The position numbers and the translations under genes were made by a program. From assembly GCF_001673155.1 (NCBI RefSeq), contig NZ_LZLE01000338.1, forward strand, positions 1-55,556: a DNA stretch of 55,556 nucleotides. The letters are read 5' to 3'. Below the pieces are notes generated by a model. It searched no databases and was not told where the DNA came from. It saw only the letters and a program-made list of their open reading frames with translations. Below, piece after piece: positions 55,205 to 55,556 of this stretch (its first letter is position 1; every line of letters begins with the position of its first letter). Origin of the DNA: Mycobacterium sp. 1423905.2 (GTDB lineage Bacteria > Actinomycetota > Actinomycetes > Mycobacteriales > Mycobacteriaceae).

Positions 55205-55556
55205 ATGGTTTTCATGGCTGCCACCGCTTCCGAGACGGCTCCCGACGACAACGCAGACCCATACCTCTGGCTCGAGGACGTCACCGGCGACGACGCGCTG
55301 GACTGGGTACGCGCCCGCAACGAGCCGACCTTGGCGAAATTCTGCGACGAGGAATTCGAGCGGATGCGGATAGAGGCGCTCGAAGTGCTCGACACCGACG
55401 CGCGCATTCCTTACGTGGTGCGCCGCGGGGAGTATCTGTACAACTTCTGGCGTGACGCGGCCAACCCGCGCGGCTTGTGGCGGCGCACCACGCTGGACAG
55501 CTACCGCACCGACTCGCCGCAGTGGGACGTGTTGATCGACGTCGACGCGCTGGGCC
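55205..55556 (+). CDS. Prolyl oligopeptidase family protein, 5' part only
   Basis: 117 residues visible before the window ends in frame. DPYLWLEDVTGDDALDWVRARNEPTLAKF is the classical N-terminal signature of S9 prolyl oligopeptidases, followed by RIPYVVRRGEYLYNFWRDAANPRGLWRRTTLDSY, the start of the beta-propeller. The Ser/Asp/His catalytic domain lies beyond the edge. Corresponds to Rv0457c. Start ATG at 55205, or the ATG at 55214; no clear choice. Confidence 0.9.
   Translation, partial: MVFMAATASETAPDDNADPYLWLEDVTGDDALDWVRARNEPTLAKFCDEEFERMRIEALEVLDTDARIPYVVRRGEYLYNFWRDAANPRGLWRRTTLDSYRTDSPQWDVLIDVDALG

Overview
This window comes from a high-GC mycobacterium, most likely a slow-growing species. 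Gene content and order follow the M. tuberculosis H37Rv segment from Rv0517 down to Rv0457c, read backwards, as far as I recall that order. Slow-grower mycolate genes (cmaA2, pcaA), mshA, hbhA, senX3-regX3, icl1 and a bS22 gene support this. About 63 genes fill nearly all of the DNA, with many 1-8 base start/stop overlaps. No tRNA, rRNA, CRISPR array, insertion sequence or prophage was seen.

Layout: 1-2193 holds a truncated membrane acyltransferase, an OprA-like STAS protein and a small membrane protein. 2190-7778 is the haem operon hemA-hemC-hemD-hemB plus a membrane gene. 7855-8130 is a glutaredoxin-like gene. 8191-11560 is the outstanding accessory region: an EsxF-EsxE-CpnT-like secretion/toxin operon whose large protein ends in an apparent ADP-ribosyltransferase domain, then a 71-residue candidate immunity protein, a hairpin and a 30-bp minisatellite. 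11664-15163 holds serB1, a MaoC-type dehydratase gene, cmaA2 and an acyltransferase. 15169-21711 runs from ppx back to galE2 (membrane protein, isomerase, thioesterase, proC, a small HTH protein, bS22). 21818-26588 holds a cysteine-rich conserved gene, a FadR-type regulator and a divergent three-gene operon ending in a GMC oxidoreductase.

26699-31478 carries senX3-regX3 (with three 11-bp PHO-box-like repeats upstream), gpm1, a YbjN-like gene and mshA. 31530-38760 carries a ROK regulator, an SDR, L,D-transpeptidase lprQ, murB, a DUF2505 protein, a nitrilase and a DUF2993 protein. 38750-43166 carries deoC, secreted and membrane proteins, an enlarged hbhA, an XRE regulator and a DUF445 protein. 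43288-55556 holds madR, pcaA, fadB2, icl1, an acyl-ACP thioesterase, ramB, an AhpD-like gene, lpdC, small membrane genes, a DUF779/aldehyde dehydrogenase pair and the start of a prolyl oligopeptidase.

Most of the window is conserved housekeeping, cell-envelope and carbon metabolism. Cross-links visible in the sequence are the mycolate genes (cmaA2, pcaA, MaoC protein, madR), the glyoxylate branch and its likely regulator (icl1, ramB, sharing TTGCGAA-type motifs), and phosphate sensing (senX3-regX3). The main novelty is the CpnT-like operon with an exchanged toxin domain, located where M. tuberculosis, from memory, has mmpS2-mmpL2.
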